Shown: positions 55,620-64,000 of the stretch, piece after piece
How the letters are laid out: each line of letters starts with the position of its first letter
Numbering within the stretch: the first letter of the stretch is position 1
Assembly (NCBI RefSeq): GCF_022376445.1
Contig: NW_025954972.1
Location: 124,001-188,000, forward strand
Origin: Fomitopsis serialis
Lineage: Eukaryota > Basidiomycota > Agaricomycetes > Polyporales > Fomitopsidaceae
Length of the DNA: 64,000 bases
Reading direction: 5' to 3'
The notes under the pieces: model-generated
What the model was told of the DNA's origin: nothing
The model's input: the letters and a program-made list of their open reading frames with translations, nothing else
Database searches by the model: none
Translations under genes and position numbers: made by a program

Positions 55620-57640
55620 ACTGAGAGATCACAAGAAATACGTACTTTGTCGACCAGACAACGTCCTCCGCATGTCGGTTTCGGTCATTGTCGATGCACA
55701 TCCAGTTAGTCTCCCGTGGGCAGAGTAGACAATTCCTTCAACCTCCGCTGGCTCCGGATATCCTTGTCTAACGTCTGCTTTTGATACCCCCCTATTGTCT
55801 GGAGGTCGGTTTCACTCGCCATCAGCCGCTCGGCACGTCACGAGTTTGTGCAAACACGTCGGCACAACGCGCTCTGACGCGTCCGGGGCGCGTCTCTGTC
55901 ATTACATTCTGATATTACATGTCTACTATGCAGTCCGCGGTGTAGCTATATCCACACTCTCTACATCTTTACAGCAACCTCTAATTATGTGACATCAGAT
56001 AGCACCGAGCAGGTACATTGGATGTAGCAAAAATAGACAAGATATATTGCTGCACATACAGACTGCAAGGAAATGGACGTACGGAGCTCGACCTGGGACA
56101 TGTTCAGCGGGAGATAGCCGTAGTTATCGCGCAATGGGTCCTGGTATAATTAGTTAGTACAAGACACCCCAGCACGTCGGGGCACACCTCATCATGCAAG
56201 CGTTTTCTGTGTTCCTTGCGCTGCCTCTCCTCCTGCTCGTCGTGCTTCTCGCGTTCCTGCACTCGATTAACCTTCTCCTCGGTGAACGACAGTCTCCTGC
56301 TCCCTTCCGATGGGGGCCGTTTCAACCAATGTGTTTCCGGAACCTCCGATTGATCTTGCTGACGTTGCGCAGGTGTCTTGCCTTCTGTACTAGTGTCATC
56401 GACCTCTGGGGTCATAGGCGCACCATTTGCTTTTCTGTTGCCAAATGAGGAGAGGATGCGTATGACCGTTGGTCGTCGGGCCGGACACACCTGACGAGTT
56501 GGGGGACTTGGCGCTTCGAGGGTATGGATTCACGGGCGCGGCTTTCTTGATGCTCGACATGGGTATCGACGGGGCGAGTGCAGCAGGGAGTGGGTGTAGC
56601 TGAGCAGGCGTAGAGGTAGTTCGTAGCAGGTCATAGCAGTGCGTAGTGCACTGGCAGCAAGGACGGGGGTTGAGAGTGCAGACGGAGTGCAGACGCGGTC
56701 GTGCGAGGCGACATAGTATTCCACTGCCAGTGTGAGTGTCCTTGGCGGACGTCATCGTCTCCAGCCCCATGGGTGAGAGCGCAGGCGGGCACGCGGACAC
56801 GCGAATATGCGGGTACACATACGACCAAGTTGGCAGACAACGGAGTTTAGTGATGATCAGACAGGCGGGCAGTCGAGCAGACGGGTGGCACAGTAGGCGG
56901 GCTGCCAGACGGGCGAGCGCGCAGGCGAACGAGCCGGGGGATACATTTGCAGCTGGATGAGCGAGTGCACGGCAGATGAGCGGGCGTACGCGCGAGTAAG
57001 CGAACGCACGAACACACGGGCAACCAAGCGCACACGCGAGTGGGCCTCCAAGCCGTTGAGCACAAGAATAGGTAAGAGAGGGTATGGGAGAACGTGTGGG
57101 AGAGCATGTGGATTGTCGGGCGGGCATTTGAGCGGACGAGTGGACGCGCGGGCGGGCACTGGCAGACAGACGAGATTGCGGGTTAACGGTCACTAGCGTC
57201 AGTACTGAGTGGGTCCAGTAGGGGCAGACTTCGACTTTGAGACTTCGATCTCGGGGTGAGTTAGCTGACAGGTGTGCCAGAGGGCATACACATACCGAGG
57301 CAAGCGAGAAACTGGAAGAGGGCGCGCCGAGTAGGTGCAGGCGAGAAAGTGCGGGTGGGAAGGACCAGAGGCTCGGGGGATCGGACAAATCGGATGGCGA
57401 ACCCAAATGCGCCATTCCAGTTAGGCCGCTACACCCCAAACTGGCTTGATGAACTATCCAGGCTGTGAAGTGCACTAGGTCGCAGGCGGGCGGCGAGGGA
57501 CAAACCTTGGAACCGCTACTTGTCGCGCACACCACGCTTACTTGAATGCGTGTGTCGCCTTCTTGAGCATGCCGCACTCGATGGACGAGCTCGAGGACCT
57601 CTACGTGTCCTTATCTGTGTGCTCGTGTCCGGAGTCGTCG
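55620..57640. other. Low-complexity region, no supported gene
   Basis: 56750-57200 is a degenerate array of gcgggcgag/gcacgcg variants opening a 390-codon Ala/Pro/Leu/Arg frame on the minus strand. Its text (short repeated ARSPA-like words, all frames open) is compositional. The motif ggggatacatttgcagc at about 56938 echoes the tract-associated motif at 7.46 kb. Confidence 0.5.
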
Positions 57641-57664
57641 CGCAACGGGACGTCAAGAACACTG

Positions 57665-58145
57665 TTAGCACGCGCAAGGGGTGAACATTCGAACCGTTAG
57701 CTGAAAGACATCTTCCCGTGAAAGACCCCAGTAGATAGCGGTGTAAGTCGCCATCGTCGAGCTGAGGAGGAACAGTAGTGCGCGACGCGTACGAGAGCAA
57801 TGCATTGTTGCTTGAAGATGCTTCCGAGTCCGCCGCAGACGGACCCGCCACAAGCTCAGCCATACACTTGAGGCTCCGCCTGCGATCCACAGCGCACATT
57901 CAGACTGCGATTGAAAATACCGACCTGTCGACAAGGGAGCGCGTCGAAAAGTAGACTAATCCAGTGGGCTCCCGCGTACTCACGAGTGTTGTCTGGACCC
58001 TCCTGCGGACGTTACCGACTCCTTCAAACCATGAGTAAACCTCTATGGGACTTCGAATTCCGCACTCACAAACATTCATGACGGTGAAGTGCGCGCCGCA
58101 CTTCACAATGGCTTGTGTCACTACATAGAGAAAATGACATCTCAC
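57665..58145 (-). pseudogene. Fragment of a multi-pass membrane protein
   Basis: Pieces read VMNVCECGIRSPIEVYSWFE (near 58085-58020), then, across a likely short intron, CSRTRRALLFLLSSTMATYT and AIYWGLSREDVFQL (57790-57700). The RRALLFLLxxxMATYTAIYW pattern looks like one helix of the seven-helix fungal membrane proteins that abound in Agaricomycetes; this is from general memory, not a precise family match. Frames change between pieces, and other helices were not found. Confidence 0.35.
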
Positions 58146-58149
58146 GTTG

Positions 58150-59675
58150 CCAGACGAAAGACGGGCACAGCAGCGTACCTCGCCCTTCCCTCTCGCCCTC
58201 CCCCGTCTCTCCCCCTCGCCGTCTTATCAGCTCATACGTTCAACAGTTCTTACTCCCTGCCCGTGCTCGCCGTCTTGTTAGCTAGCCCGCCGGTCTGCCG
58301 GCTTGCCCACTCACCCGCCTGCCATCGGCTTCTCGCCAGCCCGCTCTCGGCTCATCACCCACTCACTTGGTCTTTCCCGCTCGCTCGCGTTCACCCTCTT
58401 GCTGGCTCTCCTGCCTCCTCGTCTACGCAACCTCTCGTCCGCTCGCCTCGGCTCGCTTGCTCGCGGCTCCTCGCCCACCTGTTCTTATCTGCTCACCCAT
58501 ACTCGCATTTTCGCCCGCTCACCCACGGGTGCGAGTGAGACCGGGCAGGTGGAATCGGCGGGCGCGAGAGAGACTGGCAATGGCGACGATAGAGTTAGTT
58601 CAAAATAGTTAAAGAGGATGGCGATGACGAGGTACTTCGGAAAGAGTGCAATGTGGGAGTGTGCAAGTGAGAGGATGCAGCGTCCCAAGACTGGCTGTAT
58701 GCGCACACGTGACCGCGTGCAGTCGAGCGCTGCTGTCGAATCGTTCTCGTTCTGAAGCCTTCTCGGTGGCTCGTGGGACGCGGACTTCGCTTTTTTTGCT
58801 GAGTTATAGCGGGCCCGTAAGTGCCTGCAACTTCCCGTAGGTCGGCAGATGCCTCAGGGCCTGCGTCGTTCAAACGTTCATGACTGGTACATGCCGCGCT
58901 GCCTCCTAATTGAATTTAGCCCGAAGATCGCGCTGACATGCTGAGAGTCTCAGTTCACGCCGTCTCGCCCAACTCTGTACGAACAGATCATGACGGCCTC
59001 TAGGCAGATCATGCTGTGAAGTCTGCTCTCGCTGTCCGTGCTCATCTTCAAAGCGGCGCCAAGAAGGCCAATTTTCTGCGCATGTCTTCTCATTCTCTCC
59101 AGTAATCTCCGGGGCGAATACCAAATCTTACGAGTTGAGCGATACAGCTAACTGCTTGTGAGATCATTATCCGGCGCTTTTGCTGATGCGGACTCGTACC
59201 CCTGGCCGAGTTCGGCGCAAGGGAGGAGCCTCCAGCAGTGCGTGGGCTTTTCCTTGCGATACTCTTGAGACGCGTCTCGCGCCGCTCGTCGTTTCGACGC
59301 TCACGCGCTCACGTCTCGCTTTGACCCGAATACGCGTCACCAAGCCTGTTCTATATCTGACATTGGCTCATACACGTTATTGGCACACGTGTTCATCGTA
59401 GTTACCCCATGCATGTACATACATCGTGTTCGTTTTTATGGCTCGCCGTGACTAGTGGAGACAGATGTAAGAACTGAACAGCATGATTGGAATTCTGTAC
59501 AGGAGGGAATCATGTCATCAGGCAGCACATACATCGGATTTCATGACCTTGAGTAATATCGGCGGCAAATCAACCCAACGATCAGCGATGTAACGCATCT
59601 CGTCACGCCCTCGTCTGCCAAGTTGAGTGATAGCGAAGTGAGGGCAGATCAGCAACTTGAAGGGAACAGTAATTA
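58150..59675. other. No supported gene
   Basis: 58185-58520 is a pyrimidine-rich degenerate array (ctcgcccgctc variants), the complement of similar arrays elsewhere. 58900-59675 holds only short frames. Confidence 0.5.
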
Positions 59676-59679
59676 GTTG

Positions 59680-60887
59680 TTACACACTTATCGCGACTTT
59701 GCCACTCAGCTCGCAGCTCTCCACCGCGCTCCCAGCCAGTCGACAGACCAGCTCCCTTGCCGTGATTTCCCCCGTTGGCTGACCCGTCCTGCGGATACTG
59801 GGAGCCGCTGCGTCAGGATTTTCAAGCTCGGGGCCTTGCAAGACATCGAGCAATTCGACAATCCTCTCATCTGCCAGACGAGCTGGAGTGAAAGGGAGTT
59901 TGTACATAGCACGTGGAACGGTGTTGTAAATAGATGGCAGTAGTTGCCGGCACAGGGGGCACTGAAGGGTGTTGCACCAACCGCCACAATCATCGCACAA
60001 ATTGCTGAGCCACCACTTCAAGAGGCAGAGCGCGCAAAATGTGTGCCCGCAGCGCACAGGGCTCAGACTGTATGGGCAAGCCCTGCACCTGCTATTAGCC
60101 ATATACTTGTGCGTGAACGTAGAACAGGCGAGCATACATGATATTGAAGCAGCTGCAGATTCATTAGCAGTGTAACAAAATGATCATGAGATGGCGTACA
60201 GTGCACATTCCCACCGTTCCGTAAGTTCCGCTAAAGCCACCTCATCCCGCTTCTTGGAAATGATAGAATTGTCCATTGCTTCCTGTTCCCGCTTTTCCAG
60301 CCCCAACCTTCGTGCCTCCAGCTGAGCTTCCTGCGCCTGACACATGAGCTCGCGCTCTCGGACAGCACGTTCCCTTTCTTCGATGGCAGCATTCTTCTTC
60401 ATTCGAGCCTTCAAGATCTCCTCCTTCTCCTGTTGCACGGCGGTCTTGCGCTTTTCCAGCGCAGAACGTGTCCGTTGAGTTTCATTCTCGAGCACCTTCC
60501 TGTCGCGCCTAAGATCACTTACTTGCTTTAGGACCGGCACTTCTATGAAATGTATGTCATACTCGTGGATAGTAGTAGAGGTTTGTGTCTCCAACACTTA
60601 CCGCCAAGTTCGGAGACAAGGGTTGCGCCACGGTGAGAAAGGTGCGAATTATCGGTGGCTTCGGCGAGTCGCAATGACCTACGAAGGGGTGCCGATGGAG
60701 GAGCCGTTGCAGCAGTTTTCGTAGCGAGAACGAGACTGATCTGAGAGATGTCGCCAAATATTCTGCGTCTTTTCGAAGCACTGGCAGATGATGGCAAGTC
60801 TTCGTCAGCAGGCTCCGCAGCATCGGACACTTCTCTTGCTATCGGATGTAATGAGCGTGTGTTCAAAGGGTGATTGAAGCATACCAC
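59680..60887 (-). CDS. Second RING-finger protein with coiled coil
   Basis: Supported exons: one ending at 60602 (SKRRRIFGDISQIS, then LRRSLRLAEATDNSHL), 60542-60200, 60152-60138 (15 nt) and 60088-59680. All joints keep frame. The second is a long coiled coil (VLENETQRTRSALEKRKTAV ... AIEERERAVRERELM). The 15-nt microexon, bounded by GTACGC/CTGCAG and GTATGC/AGCAG introns with CTAAT branches, joins ECAL to CFNIM. The RING then reads ECALC, RCGHTFCALCLLKWW and QCPLCRQLL, with an extra CDDCGGWC insert. The order (disordered, coiled coil, RING, tail) matches 38540-39911, but the two are well diverged. It is a probable E3 ligase. The 5' end is open: no in-frame ATG was found before 60842, so a further exon, or loss of the start, is likely. 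Confidence 0.7.
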
Positions 60888-60899
60888 TTGCCTTGCTCA

Positions 60900-61850
60900 A
60901 TGTTTTGTGCGGGATGGCTTTTGCCAGGAGGTGATCGGTGCGCCCCCACGACTCGCGACGCGACGGTCCGTGGCCCTCGTCGGTGCATGGATCGAGTCTG
61001 CATCGCAGAGGGAAAGCAAAGGCGTGTTCGAAGTCGTTATGATACTGACTGACGAGGAGGAGGACGACGTTCACAGAGCCGTTCAGCACCGTGAGGCCTA
61101 ATCGATCAGGTGCCTGTCCGAGGATGAACGTCTGATGTGACCGATGCCGTAACGTTCGCAACATGGTCGACGGTGATGCACATCAATTGTAGCAATGATT
61201 TGCAGTCTGGCATAGCCCTAGTAGGGAACGCTACTGAGTCTCCACGTTAGGGAGATGTCATTTCTAATCGCAGATGTTCGAGTAAAGGAGGAGCTTATGT
61301 CCGTCGCTGTGTCCCATTGTGTACCTGGTGATAGCAATACAATCTGAATCATAGACACGGCGCTCGAACAGTAATTGTAGGGCATATGGGGCGAGGCCTG
61401 TACAGGGTCGCACAGCATATCTACGGTATGCACGTCCATTACATATGTACTCCGTGGGCTACGTATGCACACTGTCAACGTGTACCCTAGACGATCACTG
61501 TGGTGTGTGGAACACGACGAACAACTGCGAGACGAATGGTGGAAGTCAATTGTTCGAATGTTTAGACCATCAGTTAGTCATGACGTACGTAATCCGTGAG
61601 TGGTGACGAAGGCAAGAGGAGGGGTTGTTAGGTAGGCGCTTATACCGGCGTTGGCATCCTTCAAGCGGACGAAGAAGCGGATGGTTATGCAGCCTGCGAC
61701 CTGAAGGACGATGAGCATAGCTCAAATACTAATACCGGTGCCTTACTCGGTATGGCACTCGTACAACGTATACTTCATTCGCTCCTTCAAACTGCTCGGG
61801 GTGGTTGGTCAAGTGAGCTGATTGAACCGTTAAGCGTGATTGAATGCGAA
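60900..61850. other. Intergenic, nothing supported
   Basis: It should contain the missing 5' exon of the second RING gene (minus strand), but no candidate is convincing. The remainder has short frames only. Confidence 0.4.
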
Positions 61851-61858
61851 TGGATGGA

Positions 61859-62315
61859 CTACGCACAGAAAATGGCCGGGGAAAGCAGCTCCCACAGTGC
61901 GAAATCATGCTTGCGATTGTTTGGGTCCATCGGGGCCGTGGTCTCGTCTGCTTCAGTATCGGAGTGTTGGTTCCCTCCACCCTCATTGGCTTCAACTGCC
62001 GTACTGCTACTCCCATCATCCCTGGTTTCTTGCACCTCATTGCTCGTGTCGCCACTGGCCCCCGCGCTGGGACCTTGAAATATCTGCACGCTAAACTCCT
62101 TTGTTGAATCTGTTGGCGTGATGATGTCTGTGACCTCGTTGTCTACTTCGATGCGACGACGCTACGCTCTTCATGAGGCCAGCCTGTTCAGAAGACAAAA
62201 TGGTGCCACTCACAATGTGAGCCATGACTTCGAGGTGGAAGCCATCGTCTCCGGGTACGTCGGTAGGATTCAGTATGGCATGAGTGAGGATCACCTTGTT
62301 GTTTGTCAAGTCCAT
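61859..62315 (-). CDS. Possible divergent member G of the new family
   Basis: Exons 62315-62214 (MDLTNNKVILTHAILNPTDV, then GDDGFHLEVMAHI) and 62161-61859, joined in phase 0 by a GTGAGT ... GCGTAG intron. The second exon has IEVDNEVTDIITPTDSTKEF and SVQIFQGPS, an acidic spacer (TEADETTAPMDPNN) and a short hydrophobic end WELLSPAIFCA. The order (middle block, phase-0 intron, F-x-V-x-I/F block, acidic spacer, hydrophobic end) follows member A. The split-codon first intron is not clear; text upstream (near 62580) ends SVFTLP at a GTGAGT donor in the wrong phase. If not a member, it is an unknown 135-aa protein. Confidence 0.4.
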
Positions 62316-62734
62316 CTGCGCCTGAACAGAGAGCGTGGTGGGATCGGAGTAGTGATATCAGAGTGTAGCTATAGTGAAAGAACCGACGTGCGATATCCCG
62401 ACGAACCCTTACGTTCTGTTTGTCATTGTTCGTCAGTGTTGCGACTGTCGGACTTGGTTCTGATCGTGATGCTCATGCACATGACGCAGACAATCGATGC
62501 TCGTTGGGTGTTGACGAAGATGATTAGCGCAAACACCACATCACCGTTGGGATCTGGTACTCACGGCAGCGTAAATACACTAGGCCACTCCATACGTATA
62601 CCACCTCCTTTCGCTCAATGGCGGAGTGTACCTATGCGCGTTTGAGACCCGCGAAGCGTTAGCATAAGACGCGTACATACTCGGTAGCGCTCTGCGTTGT
62701 TGCCATATATATGTCCAGGCGTTTCGGAGTAATA

Positions 62735-62936
62735 GTTGACCGGGGTCACCGACAAGTTGTACGCAGTGACGATGCCAGGCCCCCCTCCCGATGACTGCTA
62801 CAAGGGATACAACTACGAGATGTTGGATGCTAATAATGCCACCATCAACCTAGGCCCATCGGTAGTCTGCGTGCCGACGCAGTTTCGGACGTCAACAAAT
62901 ATCGCAGAACCCGACAGACAAAGCCATCAGTTGTAA
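62735..62936 (+). CDS. Possible small exon
   Basis: The plus-strand text PGPPPDDCYKGYNYEMLDA, then NNATINLGPSVVCVPTQ, has ordinary composition with an N-glycosylation-like NAT. It has no start or splice evidence. Weak. Confidence 0.2.
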
Positions 62937-62984
62937 AGAAGCCCTGTGTCCCTCAGGATGACAGTCGAGGCGGCGATCGATTAC

Positions 62985-63972
62985 CTTGAGCTCCGCCGAG
63001 TCAATCTTGGAGTGCTGAAGGATCGTGATCTCGATGTAGATGACGATGAAGCCTATCATGAGGGGGATGATTTGCGTCGCCCGGTTGGAGGAGCGCGATC
63101 GTAGTGGGCATCAAGAAGAACGTGACTGCGCGCGAGAAAGGGAGACATGCCAGTACGAGCACGCAGTGATCCGCCGGGAGGGCGGCAAGGTCGGACGTAC
63201 ATATCATGTATGTAGTATGTTGGTGTGACTGCTTGGTGCGGTCAGCATCTAGGAAGGGGCCAAAAGGTTCGGGAAGAAAGAACTCACTTGTGGCTGCGAA
63301 AGACAGTGTAGCACCATACGCTTCCAGTCGGACGCGGAGCGGCGCTGGATCGGCAAGAGGCGCACCTGCGTTGAAACGCGCCTTACTGAGTTATGTTACT
63401 TCAGTGATTGTACACCGCGTCAGAGAAGAGCAGGATAAACGACTATCTACGCACCGACGGTGATGAGGAAGTACGCGAACCAGTACTCGAACTGCGCGGC
63501 GACCTAGCCGGGACACAAAATTCATTGCACCTGGTTTTAGCCTTAGACGCTGGGGACGATCGCCGCGCCGAGCCTGGCCGTGGACCACAGCATATTCTTC
63601 GTTTCACCCTTGCAGTCTCGGCATCAGGACACGTTGCATCGAAGCACCGACATGAAGGGAGAACGCACCGAAGACCTAAGACAATATGACGACAAGGGGT
63701 TTGACTATGAGCGTCGAGGCGTACGTGAGGAAGCCAGGTGCGAGGGCATCTTTTGCGACATCTGGCCTGGAGTGTCCCCCTGTGGGCTTATACCCTGTGG
63801 GCATGCGCAATGCAAATGGCGTGTCGGCACGGAGGTGCCGAACGGACAGGGAGAGATCCGAGAGCCTACCGTTGAGCGGTTGAGCGGTATGATGACGTAA
63901 CCCTTTGTCAGGCGCAGTCGGTGAGATCGTGGTCCGACGATCAGCGCAGAGGGCGAGCGGGGGAGCACTCAC
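62985..63972 (-). pseudogene. Multi-pass membrane protein, frameshifted
   Basis: Pieces in order: ALAPGFLTYASTLIVKPLVV (near 63735-63675), AAQFEYWFAYFLITV before GTGCGT (63500-63450), then VLVLACLPFSRAVTFFLMPT (63165-63110) and, one base out of frame, NRATQIIPLMIGFIVIYIEI with LQHSKIDSAELK to a GTAATC donor at 62984. Several hydrophobic helices show a polytopic membrane protein; I cannot name the family. The frame break lies at ctcctccaac (about 63094), where removing one C restores TIALLNRATQ. This is decay or a sequencing slip. The gene may extend past the window end. Confidence 0.45.
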
Positions 63973-64000
63973 GATACAACTACGACTGTCCAGCCAACCG

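Noticed and set aside
56396..57577. 393-codon minus-strand open frame
   Set aside because: It is produced by a GC-rich degenerate array; several other frames are open over the same bases and the text is compositional.
1..64000. CRISPR array or bacterial operons
   Set aside because: The window is intron-rich eukaryotic DNA; the only regular repeats are coding (153 bp) or simple tracts.

Overview
This window reads as nuclear DNA of a basidiomycete fungus, most like an Agaricomycete. The signs are intron-rich genes, introns of about 45-65 nt with GTRNGN donors, CTNAY branch sites and YAG acceptors, a RING-finger protein of a type common in that group, and many relics of fungal housekeeping genes. 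I saw no bacterial operon, rRNA, convincing tRNA or CRISPR. The species cannot be told from the sequence.

Layout. 1-1.9 kb: no gene. 1.9-13.6 kb: two diverged, roughly colinear copies (about 2.1-6.6 and 8.1-13.6 kb) of a block carrying an unknown Ser/Pro-rich gene, a secreted-protein gene and non-coding repeats; the second copy has stop codons. Foldback elements sit in both. 14.3-16.5 kb: two uncharacterised minus-strand genes. 17.4-18.0 kb: a wrecked P-type Ca2+-ATPase. 19.4-25.6 kb: one large minus-strand gene with a ubiquitin-specific-protease-like domain, 153-bp coding tandem repeats and a PHD finger. 26-32 kb: mostly unassignable, with one copy of a 924-bp direct repeat whose twin is at 40.5-41.4 kb. 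32.3-55.2 kb: five dispersed members of a small, apparently undescribed gene family, mixed with a RING-finger gene (38.5-39.9 kb), an arrestin relic, a C2-domain relic and small unknown genes. 57.6-64 kb: membrane-protein relics, a second RING-finger gene and a possible divergent family member.

The main new item is that family (32278-32868, 37432-38213, 42534-43102, 47855-48666, 54424-55212; perhaps 44502-45092 and 61859-62315). The members are too diverged to align as DNA but share exon layout. A first intron splits, after its first T, a codon that always gives Phe or Tyr. A second intron falls in phase 0. A W...F/VKF...F/LxxxxxC block follows. The strand-helix pattern resembles a PH-like fold (inference). 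Three members end in a transmembrane anchor and two in a coiled coil.

Three ubiquitin-related genes (the USP-like gene and two RING genes) lie within 41 kb, but nothing in the sequence shows that they work together. All exon models were made by hand from splice motifs and frame continuity and have not been checked against transcripts.
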